Notes under the pieces: generated by a model
What the model was told of the DNA's origin: nothing
Seen by the model: only the letters and a program-made list of their open reading frames with translations
The model's database searches: none
Position numbers and translations under genes: made by a program
From: Orbilia blumenaviensis
Lineage: Eukaryota > Ascomycota > Orbiliomycetes > Orbiliales > Orbiliaceae
Direction: 5' to 3'
Assembly (NCBI GenBank): GCA_036872755.1
Contig: JAVHNS010000010.1
Coordinates: 992,001 to 1,056,000, forward strand
Length of the DNA: 64,000 nucleotides
Shown: positions 24,874 through 38,685 of the stretch, piece after piece
Position numbering within the stretch: position 1 is the stretch's first letter
Layout: the number at the start of each line of letters is the position of its first letter

Positions 24874-25491
24874 ATGTCGGACATTCCATTTCTAGCAGCC
24901 GAGACTGCCTTAACAGATGGCCACATCCGACACGATGCTACGCCAGAAACCGCAATCGCCCCATCTACAGCCGCGGACTCCAAAACCGTCTTAACCGACA
25001 GCGAATACTCCGCGGTTGAAGCCGAGGAAGACGACGAAAGGGAGCTCCACGACGAACTCGACCAGGAAGAAGACGATGAAGTAGATGAAGTAGCTTCCAT
25101 ATCCTCTTCAGTGCTCTACTCCTCCGGCCATGAAGCTCACCGATCTCTCCAACATCGTCCGCTACCCCCTCTTCCCGATCTTAGATTCGAACAGTCGTAT
25201 CTGGCGGGCATTAGACAAGCACGGGAGGAAGGAAAATACTGGCTCGTCGCGTTGATTACGATAAAGGACCAGGTGTTGTTTCCGTTGGTTCAGGGGTGTT
25301 TGTGGAATTTGACCTTGGCAGGGTGGAGGCACTGGAATCGTGGGGTCAAGTTTAGTGGTGAAGGTGTAGGAGCGAAGGTTAGGCGGTGGTGTAAGTCTAC
25401 AAAAATATACTCTAGAAGTTTATAGTCATGAGGATTAACGGCTATAGTAGGGTGGGGAGTTAATGGGTGGAAGTACCCGCCGAAGAAATAA
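24874..25491 (+). CDS. DUF1770 family protein, Atg43-like mitophagy receptor candidate
   Basis: The C-terminal half matches the fungal DUF1770 family, to which fission-yeast Atg43, an outer-mitochondrial-membrane mitophagy receptor, belongs. Two exons, 24874-25390 and 25448-25491, cross a 57-nt intron with donor GTAAGT. Splicing gives 186 residues ending GWGVNGWKYPPKK, whereas the unspliced frame stops at 25425 with an atypical tail. Visible parts: an acidic N-terminal half; PPLPDLRFEQSYLAGI near residues 97-112; and a hydrophobic segment from about residue 120 (YWLVALITIKDQVLFPLVQG, then NLTLAGWRHW) likely to be the membrane part. A Y-S-A-V at residues 45-48 inside Asp/Glu-rich sequence is a candidate Atg8-interacting motif. 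The family assignment is firm; the mitophagy role is inferred. Confidence 0.82.
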
Positions 25492-25598
25492 GTGTGTTAT
25501 CACAAATATATACTGATGTAAGTCTGGTGTTTTCTCTTGCTAGCAGGATATACACTAACGGAACTGCTAGATGTACATATCTACTGTAGCATCTCTTT

Positions 25599-27387
25599 TC
25601 ATGCCTGGCGTTCATGGCGTAATCTATTAGCCAATTCATTTCCTTCGACATTCCCGTACCAGTCTTCTTTCCATAACCAGATATATCCACCATATCCACG
25701 TTCACCCCATCTACCGACAATTCCGAAAGGGGTCATGAAGGCTGTCCAATTCCACATAGTGCCCGATTCATCGCCTTTATAATAGGCTTTAGTAAGATGT
25801 ACTTTGCCGGTTCGGGGGTAGAATTTACCCCAGAGGATGAACTGTCCAACGTTATCTCTCGCTGTTGCTTTAACAGCAATAACGGGAACGTCTGGAGTTT
25901 TGGCTGGTTCTTCCTGCGTTTCTTTTAGCTTCTTTTCTTCCTTTTCAAGCAGCTCCCCCGCTTCACCCTTCACCGAGCCCCCCTGCCCATCATCCTCTTC
26001 ATCAGAGTTATCGTCTGACGAGTCCTCGTACTCTCTTTGTGGTGGTGGTTCTACGTCCTTCGGGTTTACGACCGTAAAGACAATATCTATCATCGCTGGA
26101 TCAATATGCTCCATTCCGTCATAGGTGTAGAATCCCATCCACTTCCCATCTTCCAAAAACCCCTTGTTAACCATCCCCTCCAAATGGCTCCACACGAACC
26201 CCGCCCCGTCTCCTCCCAACTCTTCCTCCAGCCTCATGTACTTCTCAAACGGGATTCCTGATGCCACCGGTGGACCCCACAGCTGCCGTGAGTCATATCT
26301 GCGTTTCACTTCATTTGCTTGCTCCTCAGTGATCTCGTCCCCAAATTCCCACCTCAAAACTCGAAATCCTGGTATTGGCCCATCAAGAATTAATCTTCTA
26401 TAAATCCATCCCAATACCCCTACGGTCCTAACACAGAGCTCCAGTAGAGCAAAAGCACTACATACGGATGCATTAGTTGTGTCCTTCTGATTGATAGATG
26501 TGCCGAGACGGTCAATATCCTCCTTCGTCCGAGGAACCTCATCCCCCTCATATTGCGTATCACGATACGTTTGGCCGGATGTCGTTCTGACTTGTCCATC
26601 AGGCATCATGATAAACTGACTCTGATTAAGAGCGGAGAGTTCGAGTAATACCTCCTTCCATCTAGAGTCGAGATGGGGAACGGCAGTATTCAGGAATGAA
26701 GTGAAGGCATCCGTCGGCTCGGAGTTGCTTGGGGGTGGATAGCGTGCCGTGTCGGAAAGAAGATACGCAGTGGTGCAGAAAGTCAACATGTACCGGTGCG
26801 TAGGACTAATGAGCGACGAGGTCTCTTCGCTTCGTTCAATTAGCTTGAGAGACTGGTGGTCACTGAGTAGGCCGTGGATCAAAGGGTCTATTGATAAGGC
26901 CACCAAATCAGTTTTGAAGGTCCCCTTATACATATAGGACTTCTGATATGGCTCGTATGAGCGACTTACGTCCTCGGGCAGCTAATACCCCTCCCCATTT
27001 TGCAAAATCCCGAAGTGGGTCAGCATCTCCCTCACTACCGTCCCCTTGATATAAGGGCTCCCATGGCGATATTATGGCTGGCATCCGATACGCTCTATAG
27101 TCTGCGTATGCATATTTTGCCGCAGTGTTGGCCGCCACTGACGGAGTGATTGGATTCTTGGTCCATGATCGTTGCTCAATCTTCTCCTTTACGCTTGGTT
27201 CCGATAATATCTGGCTCTCGGGCTCCAGTGTGAATAAGTGTACTTTATTGTCTACTATCGACTTGTAGACCTGCCAGTCATGCACCGCGGCTCGGAGTCT
27301 GTGGGAAGTAAAAGACAGCGCGTGAATTGTGGGATATGGAGTGTATGACGCGATACGACGGAGGAGCTCAACGGGGAGAGACTCCAT
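25599..27387 (-). CDS. F-box protein
   Basis: An F-box protein should link a substrate to an SCF ubiquitin ligase through Skp1. Two exons, 27387-26970 and 26887-25599, joined by an 82-nt intron (donor GTAAGT) give 568 residues. The F-box is at the very N-terminus (residues 2-45: LPVELLRRIASY, LSFTSHRLRAAVHDW). The rest holds a helical middle region, an acidic low-complexity stretch (DSSDDNSDEEDDG), and a conserved-looking C-terminal domain with GQFILWGKFYPRTGKVHL, WNWTAFMTPFGIVGRWG and YGGYIWLWKEDW. I do not recognise the substrate-binding domain by name. The acceptor choice rests on frame: the exon 2 frame is also open upstream to 26933. It converges on the DUF1770 gene, with 107 bp between the stops. 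Confidence 0.85.
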
Positions 27388-30300
27388 TTTGAACTGATTT
27401 GAACTTATCCTTAAGTTTAGGGCCTCCCAAAACTACGAAGGTCGGGATAGAATATAACTGAAGCTTTAGAGATGAGGGTGGTATCTGACGCGTCGACGTC
27501 CATACGTACTACTATCAGAATCCTCGATGCGATGGATGACTGTCCAATTACTACTATATAGCAGACTATAGAGGAACGAAGAGCAAGGATGGCCTGATTG
27601 TGGGAAGGCCAATCAATAGTCTCGACGTCTCCACAGCTATATAAGCTGACGTTTGAGCGGAGCTAGTGCTGAGTCAATAACGGCAGATGTTCGCGGTGCA
27701 AAATACCACAAAGGCTTGAGTTGCAACTCAGAATGAAAAAGAAGTGTTCAAGGAACAGACCGATCTAATCAAGTACGTTTTTTCCTATGCATGCACAATA
27801 TTTTTCGATAAGTACCATGGAGCATATGATCTTTGAAACGGACATTAGCGCGGCCTAGGCCTCAATAGTCATAATTGAATTCTTTTTGGGGCGTCGACCG
27901 TCCCAATTCGAGAAAAAAGAGTACTTGAAGTAGCTAATGATCCAGAAATATACATCATGGTGAAAATCGTGATTTGCATTAATTAGAACTTATGCACATT
28001 CGCTCAATCAAAAAACCTTTGCTTGTATATATATATATATAAGGTAGTGTCATGGGAAACTTGAATCTACACGTAAGTGATAACATAAACCCTTACTGAT
28101 AGCGTTCACAGCGACCTTTTCCTTGGATTGTGGGATTTCGAACTTCAATCAAGGGTGTGGGAACCACTAGCCAATTCATTAGCTGATCAATTTGAGGCAT
28201 CTATGGCATGGATATTGAGATCTTGAGATGGCCTTCTCTTTAAGTTGAATTAAAAGGGTTCATGGGATTCATTGGTTACGCATGCACGTACCCTGTCCAA
28301 GTAAATTAGAGGGCAAATGGTTCTAGAATTCCGAACCTACAATCCCCCGGATTCAATTGTTGCGTATGAATTGATTCAGGCTTCAGCTTTGAGCCGTATA
28401 TAATCGAGTTCACGAGTCGGGTTAGATTTCTTGTATCGAGAGGAATGGCACACACAGGTAGGGAACATGAGAGGATCTCCATTAATCCACCTTGGTCACG
28501 AGAACTATACACTTAGGCTCCCAGTCGCGACCGGTAAACCCCGTGTATATTTATTCGTTGGACCGCTCTATCAGGGCACAGACTATCGCCGATGAGCTGG
28601 AGGTGTATATAAAGGTGCTCAGTGTACCAAGTTACCTGAACCTAGTAAGAGCACCCACATCACGATATCGGCCGCGGTCTCCTTACACACAAACCGGACT
28701 CTTCCTCATATTTTCCCAACTGAAATATGCCTATCTTAAAGACATTACTACCTTAGTATACAATTTTCGACAAAGGCTCGTTCACAATGGTGCCCTACTC
28801 TTTTGCCATTCATTTCCTCCTCCGTACTTCAGCTATGGTTACTCGTGTCCGCCCTTTCCAAAATCCATACATCCTAGGTCCAATCAATTTAAAGCCTTCC
28901 CTAAGAATGGCGATCCACAGCGGACAAACTAACGTCTAAAGATAAGAGAAATTATAGGCTTAGGTTACGGGAGCCGCTCGACTTCGGATTTATTGATCAA
29001 ATTATTAAGAACCCCAACAATAGAGCGACGACTGCCGACCAAACAGTCTAAAACTGACGCTCAAGAAAGCCGACCCCAATGTCTTGAAGGGCGACGCAAC
29101 ACCTGCAGGTGATAAACCTACACTTAAAACGCAGAATCCCCTAAGCCTCAGGCTGAGCAGTATCGCAGACCCAGAAAGACTCACCAAATTGATGAAATAG
29201 TTGGTTAAACCTGGTCTCGTAAAGTTAAACCATTGTCTGGTTAAAATATTGTCTGGTTAGAGCCTAGTCAAAGGTATCCTAAAGCTTAAGGCGCAGACTC
29301 CACTTGGAGGTATGGTTTTGGCAAATATAAGGCAGGTTGTAGGGGATCTGGTAGATGGGGAGACCAGATTGCCAGTCTAGATCTCAAGAACCAGCTCCCC
29401 AAGAATTAGAATACGGCCAATGGTTTTGCGAATTTGACCCGGCAGAGAATTACGAGAATCGTCCGACCGAACGCATGGTATTATTATTGGTTTTAATGAC
29501 CATAATCTTCCTCGACATATCCCTAAAGTCTTAAAAAACTTGCAAATTCGACTGTCGCTACAACGGATCCTCAGTTTATGTGCACTGTTTTGTGCCGTTT
29601 TATATCTCAGTCGCAGGCTTCTTCAAAGTTCGAACTTAAATTTCCAGCTTCCCCGTAATTAAGGTAATACTGTATTTGACTTGAAACTTTACGTACGTAT
29701 GATACACAATACAAATATTAAATTAATATTTCGGGCCCACATACATGTTTAATTACTACTACACTTTGTATTAACTGTGGTACTAATGCATATCTATGTA
29801 TCAATCGACGGCAATAATCAACTATACAATCAGATTCCAACATCGTATCTTTATTATAAACTTCTTGAATAAAAGCTGAGTATACACTTCTCTAAAAGGC
29901 TTCTTTACCACTACCCTTTGATAGAAAACAGGATAACGCCTTCAGTTCACAAAAAACTGAGCTACTCAATGTTATGACGTGGCGGGAACCCATAGATCTG
30001 CGTTGTTGCTGTTGTAGAACTGGCCACAAACCAACCCCGCGATTTCTCAGAGGAAAACGAAAACCCCACGTTCTTGCAAATGGTAAGTATCCCCAAATGC
30101 CAGTCAGGCGGGTCCTCAATTAGCAGAAGAAAATTCTTCATCACATTCATATACCCGACAAGGTGGGATTGCAAGCTCAACAGCCAGTAAGATTACGTTC
30201 TACAGACCCAGCGATTCCACAGGCTGTTTAATGGGCGTTAAAAACACGATCTGTGGACCAAGATTCTGGCACCAAATATAGGATGCCGGGCATGTCAGTT

Positions 30301-33300
30301 TGGTGTATGGCGCAATAAGGGGTTTTAGGCGAGCGCTTGGACGAAACAGACCCAAGTTGACTGGTGGAGCGGGAGCAGACGAGGTCCTAAAAATAGGCCC
30401 CGCCTCAACGTCAATCTTTTACGATTTTGTTGTAACTACGAAAGCTGAATATATTAACTGGTAAGCAAAGCGAATGGTAAGCTGCTTAATCGTTCTATTC
30501 CGCTCGAAAAGGGAATGTTCAGGGAATTCATCAGAGCCCTGTTCCAGTTTGTGGATTTTCGTATACTATTACTGGGGTTTGGCGGTTGCGGGTCAAAGTT
30601 TCGTGTTCGAGCTGTTGTCTTTTTCGCGGGACAACGCAGAAGAATAAGTTTCAGATGTCCAATTAGCCCAGTTGACAGCTAGCTGAGCCGATTCAACCTG
30701 AGCACATGCACAATAGCTTGTTCACATTACCATATTCGCTCTTCAACTGAGTTCCATATGTATTAATTTGAAACAAAAGCTAAAAAGGCACAGCGCTAAT
30801 ACAGGCCTTTAGGAGCTCAGGTCATCATCGACTTTTTAAATTTAGACACAAATTGTATAGTTGTACAATCGTTTTGACGTTGAGATATACGATATCAACT
30901 ACTCCTGCCGCCGCCTCGCTTACCCTTCCCCGGCGGCACAGACCCGACCTAGTGTAGAGGCGTTTATACTTCCTGCCTCTTTGTACGGATTTCCTTATTC
31001 TCTTGACCGCCTGCCAACTATGCAACTTGGCGTTTTGTCCCCACGGCTGGCGGTACTCGCAAGTACTATATCGCTGCTCTAGTCATCCGGACCTACTGTA
31101 CCGTGGAGCTAGGGCCCTTTCGCTCCTGTGCCGTCTGATATCTGATGGTAGGCGAGCGCTTCTCTTGCTTAGCAGCTTCTAAATTTCATTCAGCATTCCG
31201 GGAGCACCCTAGCACCTCGGGTCTATCACCTCGAGTCGAGCTCGAGGGAGCTATGACTCTGCCTCTCGCACGTCCCCTTCGATTCGAAGTGCTCGAACCC
31301 ACATGCACAAGATCCACGGCGGGACGGTCTTATGCAAATTATGCTCTCCGTTTTCCCTGATTCTTCAGCCGTGGATCCATAGACCCAGCCTTTTGCCCAA
31401 CATGTCTTTCCACTTCCTGCCGCCTTTCTTTGTCATGCATCCCAGTCACCAGTCCTGACTCTCCCAGCTCCCCGAGTTCCAGACCCCGCTCCGAGCTCCT
31501 CGACTGCTCGTACTGCCTTTTTATCAGCCGTCTATAGTTTTTTCAGCCATAGGAGACACGGCTCGGGGAGCTTGGACTTCTTTCCCTACCTTATCTGCTG
31601 ACGGAATAGATGTCACTCTCTCCATCCCGCCACTTTCGTATGCAGAGTACCCCCCCTCTCCCCCCCTTGGCATATGCATACAGGTGAACGATGGCGTCCA
31701 ACTTGGCCCAAATAGGAAAAGTAATGAAGGGCCTACAAAGTCCTATTCCCTCGTCTTCAGTAATCCCAACCCGAAATCCCCACATCTTTCAACAATCAGC
31801 CTATCCTCGTGATCCATGCCATACTCCTCCTCCTCCTCACGTTTCTCATGCAAGTTCACTTCCCTCAATCACCTTTTTTTCCTTCTTCTCCTCCCCCGAA
31901 TCCTTGTCTTGCCTCCGTTCGAAACCCTTTTATATGGCATATATCCCTCCCGAAAACGGCTTAGCTTTAGCCTATTGAGACAAGAATGAAAGATGTCAAT
32001 GACAGTTCCTTGATTTTTCTTTGCTTTATTCGTTCTGTTTTACCATGCCTTTCCCTCAACCCCCTCCCCCTTCCGAGCTGTTGCCTCCGTCCCCATCCGA
32101 TCACTCAAGCCGAAGAAGTGATAACCAAACCTCGACATGCATATCCATCCATCATGCTATACCCAAGCTCCCTGTACTTTCTAAGGCCAACCTGTGCATT
32201 GCCCCACGGCGGCCATAGACTTGCCGGTCCTTCACACGGAGCAAGCAACGAACAGAGGATTATCCGACAAAGGCCTGTTACAGACCTTCGCTCCTCCAGT
32301 GACCACCACCCTAGCTAGTAAGAAGTAGACACATGCCAAAGCTCATGCTGCTGTGAACCTTCTTTTCCTCCCACCCCCTTTTTTTCGCTCTGTCCGTAAT
32401 TGGTCATGTTTCCATTCGAGTTGTGTGACTTGATAACCCAGCTAGCTCTCTTATAAGCGGAACAAGCGTGATGCTTTGTGCCATAAGATCGTCACTCCGA
32501 CGTGCCTGGAGCTAAAAAAAAGAAGAAGAAGAAGTACCAGCGGAACGAGATCCGAATGTGCATGAAGCGGACATCCCGCGACCGATCATAATTCTCCATT
32601 GTTTGAAAAACAATGAAAAATATGCTATTGGCTATCTTCAACACTGTGTGTTTTTTGGGCTATCAACTCAAATTCAGTGCGAATATTCATTTTCAGCGAT
32701 TTGGTTGGTTGGCTGTGAGGAAAAAATGCCACATTCCTTTGTGTTGCTCTTGAATAGCCTGCAATTTTTTGTATGTGGATTTCGTTGTTTTCCGGAAGCT
32801 AGCTATTTGATTTCAGATATATTGCTGAAGCTTAGCTTAAGCCTATCACCAGCCTCCGAAATCTCAAGCTCCGCACAACGACGTCAATAATCCCGGCCTC
32901 TCCGGGCCCGCGGGATAAATTATACGTTGTAGTAAGAAAAATAAGGGCCAACTATTATTTACTTCGATGATCATAACACGGGAATATTATAACCCTTGAA
33001 AAAAAAATCTAAAACTTAAGAAATCCCCAAAACCTCAAATGCCCGATCCCTTAAATAAAATATTCACGGATGTATACATCTTCGAAGCTTCCAGTACACA
33101 CATTTCTCCAGAATAGAAGCTCCAAGACCTTGTACCTTAATTTCGAGAAACTATAGCCTGGCCTTATACCTTGTCACCAAGTGTAAGAATCTGGCAGGTC
33201 CGGAACCACCACCCCCCCGCACCAACCCCCCTCCCCCCTCCCTCAAGACAAGACGTAATATACGAGTCCCCACATAGCTTTCTTTCTTTCCCGTGAAAAA

Positions 33301-36069
33301 TTTGCTTTTTTTTCTTCAACATTCTTTTCTCAAACGCCACTACTCGTGCACGTCGAGACGAACGCAAAACCCATACATATCTGCTCTTCTGCTACTCGAA
33401 ATCCCTCCTCCCAAACTAGGGTCCCCCCCTCCCCTCAGGAATCCGATTCGTGTGATTTTTTCGCCCTCTAGGTTCTTCTTTCAAGCTTGGTGCGAAACGT
33501 TGCATGCATGTAATAATTCATGCGAAAGCTGCAAGTTCAAGGGTCTCGTGGAAAACCCTTTCTCTCCCTCTCCCTCTGTTCTTCTGTTTGTGCGTGTCCT
33601 GTATGTACATACATGTTAAACTCTTCTGCTGTTTACTCGTTTTGCATTCTTTTGCTGCTTAATTCTTATTCTTTCCCTTTTCTGACGAAGTCGCAGCTTT
33701 TGCTTTTTCTTACGTTTCCTTTCACACTCACACTCTTCTCACTTAGTGACATTCTAATCCGTTCTAAACCCTTCCCGTATTAAACAACCTTGAGTAAATA
33801 ACTATTATTCCTACTACTAAACAAGTAGTATATAGTATACGTAAACATTTTTACCCCCAAATTCCCATCCTTTCAATTGCCTAAAGCTATTCCTTTAGCT
33901 TAATTTCCGTTATGTACTAGCCTTATCATAATCCCAGTAGATTTTTTAGACACCAAAAAACTAGCTCTTCTTCCTATTTGCTATTACGACTTTTTTACTA
34001 CTACTCACTTACTTATTTCCGGCTCCCGCGCAGCGGCAGCTAGTACTAGCTCTGACTCGTCCCGAAGAGCAGAAAAAAGCGAGCACATACATACATATAT
34101 ATACATACTACATGGTAGACTAAATCAAGTACTTTAGCTAAGTAAAGTAACACGCCTAATAGACTGGAAGGCCCCGGAGGCAAGTGAAGCAAATGTATCT
34201 GCTATGGCGTGACCTAATTGCTTAGTATATACCTCGTGATAAAGTAGCTAAAAGGTAACTTAACCTTACCTTAACCTTGCCTTAATGACTTCATGACCCC
34301 CCTACAAGTATTCAATCACGAGGTTATATTCCCACATGTACATTCCAGAGATACTATACTATACTAGTTTGATCTTAATCGCTTCCCCTCTTCCGATCCC
34401 CGTGGAAAACCATTAGATACTGGTATGGCAACCGATTTGCTAAAAAAACCCTCGTTTTGATCGAGATATATTCTACCTGGCCGAAACAGCCGCCACCTTG
34501 AGCCCATCGATAACATCCCCCCCCCTCCTCCCGCGATATACGATAACGTCGACTCACGTAGTATTTCCCCTCTTTTTTTTTTGTTGAAAGATATCACCTG
34601 CTCATCAGCCTGTTTTTGCATTTTGCCCCCCGCTCCTCTCCTCCTTCCCCTCCTTGCATTCCTTTCCCACCCCCCTCCCCACAACCCCCCATGCTGGCTT
34701 GTAAGCGAAATTTATTCCCATTTAAGAACAAAAAGGAATTTCAAGGGAAGAAAAACATGATCTTCGTCACGAGAAAGGTTTAGATGAAAAGAAAAATAGA
34801 GTGAAGTTGAGCTAAGCTAAGAGCTAACTAGCTTGCTCTTCGGAAGAAAAGAAAAAGTGAATCAAAGATCCTAGATCCATGACATGACCATTAGTCCGTG
34901 TGTGGTTTTTTTTTTGTCTCTCTTGGGCTGACTGTCCCGGATCGATTCCCCACAGTTTCGTCAAAACCCCCCAAGAAAAAAATAAAAACAAAAATAAAAA
35001 TAACAGCGGAAAGTGTCTAAGAATTTGAAAGATAAGATTTTGAAACAACAGCCTTGACAGCCAGCAACAATAACAAAAAATACCATCATGGCCATCATCA
35101 CACATAAACAGAAAGGAAGACAGCTGCACCTGTGCGCCTGTAAAGCTTAACTTAACTTTACCTCCCCTGTCAAAAAAATCTTGTGTTTCCCATTTCCCAT
35201 GTGCTCTCCAAACCTTCAGCATTATACCCAGCTATGTGATATGAATATGTGATAACCCCATCCCATCAAAAAAAACAAAGGAGCACAAACATGGATCCAT
35301 GGGAATCGCATACACAGCATAACCTACTATACTATCAAAAATCAAAAATACTATCAAAAATACTATCAAAAAAAAAAAAAAAAAAAAAGGCAAACCTCAC
35401 CAGCCACCCAGCCAGCTAATTCGTTGGTAGCACAAACATAAGCAAAATATATATATAAAAAAAGAGGGTCATGCTTCACAAAAAAAAAAACTCTCCTCAT
35501 AATCACCTAAAACATGCGGCAACAAGTTCAACATGGGGGTGGAGACGACCTAAAAAAAGAGTGCACATGGTCCAGTCCCATCACTTCCATGACAGTGGGA
35601 ATAGAATGTGTGTGTCTGTTATGCTGTGATACGTGAATATCACATCATTTGAAGGATGGGTTTGATATAGTATGGTTGGTATGGTATATGTATGTATGTA
35701 TGTGTTAGTTAACTAGATGTGTTCGTTTCAATAGCCTTTTCTGTTTAGCCACGCACCCGCAGGTTAGTCGTCTGAGAGAGCTGCTGCCGCCTCTGCTTAA
35801 GGCAGCATCAAGCATATGAGACCAAGGACGGACAAACCGACAGCAGCACCTTAATCTTTATTTTCATTCTGCTTATGTTTGTTTCGAAGGGTCTTTCCTT
35901 TTAATCCTTGGGGGAAAGGTATAGCATATGCGCATGCTTCTTTCCTTTTGGATTACCTGACCTTTTTTTTTTTTTTTTTTTTTTTTTGCGCTGTATGTTT
36001 TGCAATTTTTTCAATCTTCAGAAGGAGCTCTCTAATCTCCTTTGATATTCGGCATCAACATCCTCCAGC

Positions 36070-36116
<47 letters not shown>

Positions 36117-38685
36117 TAGTTTAACTTAGGCTACTACGACCGAATAATGCGTAATCCCCATCCAATACGAACGTCAAAAAAAAGGGGAGTGGAGTGCACT
36201 TGGTGCAGTAGGAATGCGCCATAAACCGTGACCTTAAACCCGCCGCCACTGGCACCACTAGCTGTTACAATATATTACTCTTAACCTACGCTGGCAGTTA
36301 ATTACGGCTAATACAATCAAGCATCCCGTATTAACCCCCCTCAAAAACAAAAAAAAAAAAAAAACCATGAACACGGAATGCCCCAGCCATATTAGCCACA
36401 GTAAAGGAAGGCAGAGGGGAGGATTCTCGCTGACATGCTACGATTAATATTCCAATTTTGTTATTAATATAAAAAAATATATATATATCAAAATACTTCG
36501 TTATACGTCTCCCCGGAAGAAAGACCAATGTTCGGACTTTCAAGGTGGGTGTCGCCTAGCCATGATATATGTAATCTACTTAATCGCTCAAGGACATATC
36601 CCTAGTCCAGTCAGCAATGCAATATATCCGTAGAGCTAGACGAAGAAGCAGGAGAAGCAAAAGAAGAAGAAGAAGAAATAGGAAGAGAAAATAGGAAGAG
36701 AAAAAAAGAAAGAAAAACAAAGGGACCGGAGTTCCAAGACGGGGCCCGGTACCGATGCTGTCAGTAAGAGAAAGAAGCCCTGTCCTTTCCAATTTTCGAT
36801 TGTGTTTCTTGTTCCTTAAACCCAAGTCCATGGCTATCGGCAAGGGGCAACCCTTCAAAAGAGGGAAACCATAAAGACAAAAAGCGGGTTGGATAAATTC
36901 ATGTGCGGCAATAACAGAAAGAGAAAAAAAAGAACAATTATCGAATAATCTTTCGTCTAAATAAATGCGTATGTCAATAAATTGCTTTAACAAGCTTTAT
37001 TGTCAATTGATCGATCGTTTTGCACCAGGGGCAGGGAATGGGCGAGCGCGAGCGGAGGCTCGTCCAAGTGCCGTTGGGTGAGCATGAGAAATATTCGCGG
37101 GCAAAAGGATGGAGAGGTTTAGAAAGCCGCCTTGCGTGGGCCTGGTGGCTTACAGGACCATACTCACCCCTTCACCGTAAACCTGGTTGAGAGATCGGGA
37201 TTCTTTCCCATGCCGATTTTATTTTTCCTTTAGGCATAGGGACTGATGTGATGTGGTGCGTATCAAGTACCTGTCCATCTCAAGCTGCCGCCGTAAAACT
37301 CGCCGGCCGCCGTAGGAGGAAGATTTTACCACTTTGAAATTTATAGCGTCCTATAGACGCCTTCCATACACTGTAATAGTATTCAATGAATTAATTATAG
37401 ATATATATCTCATTACTACATATTTTTTAAATTCGATGCCGGTTGCCGTCATACAGTAGTTCTCCGAGGTTCGAACGAGAATATGCGAAACCCCAGAGCT
37501 AGAGGACGTAAGAAAGGAAAAAAAAAAAAAAAAAGGCTTAGCAAGAATGGCTGGAATCGAAAGATAAAAAAAGCAGAAGAAAAGAAACTGAATCGAGACT
37601 TTAAGGAAAAATAATTTTGTAAAAACACACTCAAGAATCGGAGTTTCAAAAAGGGAAAAAAGGAAAGAATAATAAACCTTGAGGAAAAAGGTACAGCGAA
37701 GTAATCAGCAAAGAGATTCACTTATGAACACCATTGAAAGCTTCTGGACATAGGAAATAGAACAACAATGAAAAATAAAAAGAAAAGAGGAAAAAAAAGA
37801 GAGAGACATAGGAAAAATAAGTAGGGAGAGAGGTATACATGAATTGTCAAACTATCGACATGGAAGATATCAAAAAGAGCGAAAAAATCGGAACGATATA
37901 AGCAGAAACCGGGAGTTACTTTGTCGCTGTGGGGCGTTGGTGAACGGTTCGCATTATCGGCGTCTGGACATATACTATGTAAGGCGTAAGGAGGAAGATA
38001 ATCCAGTGATACTAAGACGCAGAGTCATAAGTTTTATACAAACGAAGTGGTGTATCTGGTATTAAGTAAGAGAAAGGAAAAAAAGGGAACCAGGCAACGG
38101 GAGAAAGAAAAAGAAGCGGACAAAAACGAGGCCAGTAACAAGAGCGCTTCGATAGAATAAAAAAATAGGAACACGAGATCAAGATGGAAAAAGAGAAAAC
38201 TCCTTAATGCATATATTGCATTTCGTGGGCTCCGTGGACGATAGGTTTTTCGTGACACAGAAAGTTCGAGTTGGATTTTCAGTGAAACCGAAGGCAGGGA
38301 GTCATAGAGGGGCCTCGTGAAAACTGGAAACGGGAAACGGCTAACAGAAGAATATGTTCGTAGTCGTTGAAGAGGGAAAAAACCAAAAAAGTAGCTTAAA
38401 ATCAAATGACCACCGTTAAAAGGCTCTAGGAAGCAGGAGAGTAGGAACTCGGAAGCGAAGGAAATAAAATAAAGATGAAAAGATGAAAACTATTTCGAGG
38501 TAATCGTTAGAGAAAAGCGTAGTTTTTGTGCCGCACCATTTTGTGGAAAAAAGAGAGGGGAGAAAATAGAGAAACGAATAATGAACCCTCGTTCGACAGC
38601 TATAGGTGAGGGTTGAAGAGCGGCGGATAGTGCACAAGCTCGTAGGTTTTAGGCGGCGTTCAGATCTATATACCGCCAGTGCTTG
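27388..38685. other. 11-kb stretch without a recognised gene
   Basis: No open frame here shows family motifs; the longest is 28492-28932 (+). The stretch is mixed. Parts of 31.6-34.7 kb are CT-rich on the plus strand. From about 36.6 to 38.7 kb the plus strand is purine-rich, so CT/T-rich on the minus strand, in line with a long 3' region of the bHLH gene. There are many homopolymers: A21 at 35368-35388 preceded by TACTATCAAAAA repeats, a T25/A41 inverted repeat (annotated separately), and A16-19 runs near 36348 and 37520. Non-coding transcripts are possible but cannot be called. Confidence 0.45.
35963..36112. repeat. Poly(T)-GCGCTG ... CAGCGC-poly(A) inverted repeat
   Basis: T25 at 35963-35987 runs into GCGCTG. 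After a 72-base spacer the mirror CAGCGC runs into A41 (36072-36112). The arms pair perfectly over 31 bases. The spacer has no open frame of note. It could be a cruciform-forming element or a small mobile-element footprint; no flanking target duplication is evident to me. Homopolymer lengths in such tracts are often assembly estimates. Confidence 0.75.
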
